Origin: Gammaproteobacteria bacterium | GTDB taxonomy: Bacteria; Pseudomonadota; Gammaproteobacteria; Xanthomonadales; Xanthomonadaceae | Assembly (NCBI GenBank): GCA_024642445.1 | Contig: JAHEBG010000040.1 | Span: forward strand, 1-8,017 | Direction of reading: 5' to 3' | Length of the DNA stretch: 8,017 nt | In this document: positions 6,482 to 8,017 of the stretch, in pieces | How positions within the stretch are numbered: position 1 is the stretch's first letter | How the letters are laid out: each line of letters opens with the position of its first letter | Notes under the pieces: generated by a model | The model's database searches: none | Told to the model about the DNA's origin: nothing | The model's input: only the letters and a program-made list of their open reading frames with translations | Translations under genes and position numbers: made by a program

Positions 6482-8017
6482 TTAAATTTTAGAGCTTTCT
6501 AGGGGGCGCTCACGGTGCATAAGCGTCCACTCTGCGTGTTCGGCCAATGCCGCTTCGCCCAGGGTACGAAGAATCTGCTGTTGTTGTTCCACCGAGTGGC
6601 CATTTTGCAAGCGCCGTTTGGCTGCACCGAAAATCCGGGCCATATAGCGGTATTGTTTGATCAATTCTTTGTCGGCTTTTTTATAGGCATAGGCCTCGTG
6701 AACGGCCGCAGTTACCGATAACACGCCCATGGTGGCCACCAATAGATTCTGTGCTTGGCCTTCCAGCGCTTGCGCAAAAACAGCCAGCAGGGCGCTGATG
6801 CCGATACCCAGCCAAAGGCAGCTGTTGGCCAGCCATTCGTTACGCCGATGATGCCGCGCACGTTTGTTTGAAGTGGATTCGTAATACGCCAGTTGTCCCG
6901 GCGATTGGGAATCACCAATCCATTCGCGAATGACGTTCTGTACTTCAGGCAATCCGGCCGGCGAGGGAATCAACATGCCTTCCAGACTTGCGCCGCGCAT
7001 AACGTTGCGAATCCAGCCGAGCTCCACATCTTGCTTTTGCAGGAAGTTGTCGTGCGCGAACGAAGGTCTGCTGGTATCCACGATGCCGGCACGGCGCCAG
7101 TACGATTGAACCCGAAGGCCTTCGGCAAGTGCACGGTAATCGATATATTGGCGATGCCATTCCCTGCGCCCGGCAACACTGTTAAGGCCGATGCCGATAA
7201 GGAAGAACAGCAGAAAACAATAGATGATTAAATCCTGGGCCATGATGTCGGCGTAGAGGATGAATGCGTAACCCATGAATGCCGCGATGAGGTAGGTTGC
7301 CATCAGTACCCGACTGACTCTGCGTCGGTAGGTGGTGGCCAGCCAGTCGGTTACCATGAATTGCCGGTGTATCGGACAGTCCGGATGTGTGTCATGGATG
7401 TCATGAATGATGCGTTCTTTATATTGACGCAGATCGTGATGGTATTCAGCCTGCCGTGAAAACATGGTACGGAACGGTGGCGGCATCTCGTCGTAATACC
7501 GTGATGATTCGCCGGCAGTCATCCATTTGCCTGTTTCGACAGAGCTCAGCGGATGGTTTAGCCGCCCCGCCGGAATGTAGTAAACCAAAGCTTCTTCATC
7601 CAGGCCCAAGGTGCCCATTGCCGCCTGTCGCCGGTCGATTGCGCCTGGCATGCTGCCATGCAGGTGAAAGGACACCACTTGTGCGGTTCCGCCCAGGTAG
7701 CCGTTTTCTTTGCCGTCCCACAATGCCAGAAGAATATGGCAATGGCTGGACGTGAAGATTCCGGCGTGCGCGTATTGCAGATTGCGCGCAGGACCTGCCT
7801 TTGAAGCCTCATCGCCGTTACCACGTAGCGTTAATTCCAGATGCTCGCTGTTTGCCAGTTGCCGCTGGAATTCGGAAAGCGAGGCCTCATCTTCGAAATC
7901 ATGCAGATACATTTCCGCCGGTATGGGCAATACGGCAATGACGCGAATGCCCATATCCATAGCAACCGAAGTCACCAGTTGATCGGCGCCGGCCGCCAGA
8001 GGCGATAGCAGGGTGAT
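6482..8017 (-). CDS. SLOG-domain protein with two transmembrane-helix pairs (SLATT-like), 5' end beyond the window
   Basis: No named gene is recognised. The frame is open from the right edge to a TAA at 6484-6482, giving 511 visible residues and no true start. Visible residues 3-41 read LLSPLAAGADQLV, then a G-x-x-V-x-x-V-L-P strand and EMYLHDF. Around 98-111 comes LALWDGK...GYLGGTAQVV. This pairing is typical of SLOG (SMF/DprA-LOG) Rossmann domains, which bind or process nucleotides. Four hydrophobic segments follow near 237-256, 263-281, 397-416 and 423-441. Each helix pair is followed by a charged amphipathic stretch (WHRQYIDYRALAEGLRVQ after the first, YRYMARIFGAAKRRL after the second), as in SLATT membrane modules. 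The C-terminus, LGEAALAEHAEWTLMHRERPLE, is soluble. From the literature on SLOG/SLATT proteins, a nucleotide-triggered membrane effector is plausible; that role is inferred. The gene converges on the amylase gene with a 40-bp gap. Any partner genes would be to the right of the window. Confidence 0.8.
   Translation of the reverse strand: MTLLSPLAAGADQLVTSVAMDMGIRVIAVLPIPAEMYLHDFEDEASLSEFQRQLANSEHLELTLRGNGDEASKAGPARNLQYAHAGIFTSSHCHILLALWDGKENGYLGGTAQVVSFHLHGSMPGAIDRRQAAMGTLGLDEEALVYYIPAGRLNHPLSSVETGKWMTAGESSRYYDEMPPPFRTMFSRQAEYHHDLRQYKERIIHDIHDTHPDCPIHRQFMVTDWLATTYRRRVSRVLMATYLIAAFMGYAFILYADIMAQDLIIYCFLLFFLIGIGLNSVAGRREWHRQYIDYRALAEGLRVQSYWRRAGIVDTSRPSFAHDNFLQKQDVELGWIRNVMRGASLEGMLIPSPAGLPEVQNVIREWIGDSQSPGQLAYYESTSNKRARHHRRNEWLANSCLWLGIGISALLAVFAQALEGQAQNLLVATMGVLSVTAAVHEAYAYKKADKELIKQYRYMARIFGAAKRRLQNGHSVEQQQQILRTLGEAALAEHAEWTLMHRERPLESSKI

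Noticed and set aside
6465..6496. Possible terminator hairpins between the amylase and the SLOG-type gene (CGCT/AGCG stem at 6465-6480; imperfect palindrome 6477-6496)
   Set aside because: One stem is only 4 bp, and the other has two mismatches and no loop; neither is followed by a convincing U-run. They are not strong enough to call.

Overview
The window looks like chromosomal DNA of a gammaproteobacterium, most likely of the Xanthomonadales/Lysobacterales type. The evidence is the style of the MutS protein, a mutS gene divergent from a stand-alone CinA C-terminal domain gene, and moderately GC-rich coding sequence. No rRNA, tRNA, insertion sequence, CRISPR array or phage gene was seen. The lineage call is an inference from protein character, not from a search.

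Layout, left to right. (1) Positions 1-199, minus strand: the N-terminal helix-turn-helix part of an Lrp/AsnC-family regulator that runs off the left edge. (2) Positions 200-288: an AT-rich divergent control region with two dyads suited to an Lrp-type protein. (3) Positions 289-1494, plus strand: a PLP-dependent enzyme of the Cys/Met (trans-sulfuration) family, resembling methionine gamma-lyase but lacking several of its hallmark residues. (4) Positions 1442-4020, minus strand: mutS, converging on and overlapping the lyase gene by 53 bp. Its reading frame is broken near its start by an apparent one-base deletion at about 3959-3963. (5) Positions 4072-4575, plus strand: pncC (CinA C-terminal domain, NMN amidase), starting 51 bp from the mutS start. 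(6) Positions 4591-6441, plus strand: a secreted GH13 alpha-amylase/cyclomaltodextrinase-like enzyme, 15 bp behind pncC and probably co-transcribed. (7) Positions 6482-8017, minus strand: a large protein cut by the right edge, with an N-terminal SLOG-type Rossmann domain followed by two pairs of transmembrane helices of SLATT character.

Functionally the window is a patchwork. The Lrp regulator and lyase form an apparent amino-acid catabolism module, organised like the mdeR-mdeA pair of Pseudomonas putida. mutS is DNA repair, and pncC recycles the NMN released by NAD-dependent DNA ligase. The amylase lies downstream of pncC, where many relatives carry lexA/recA. The SLOG-membrane protein belongs to a class proposed to work in nucleotide-sensing immunity or stress responses, and it is the best candidate here for an undescribed system. 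The two observations most worth checking are the mutS frameshift and the SLOG/SLATT-like protein.
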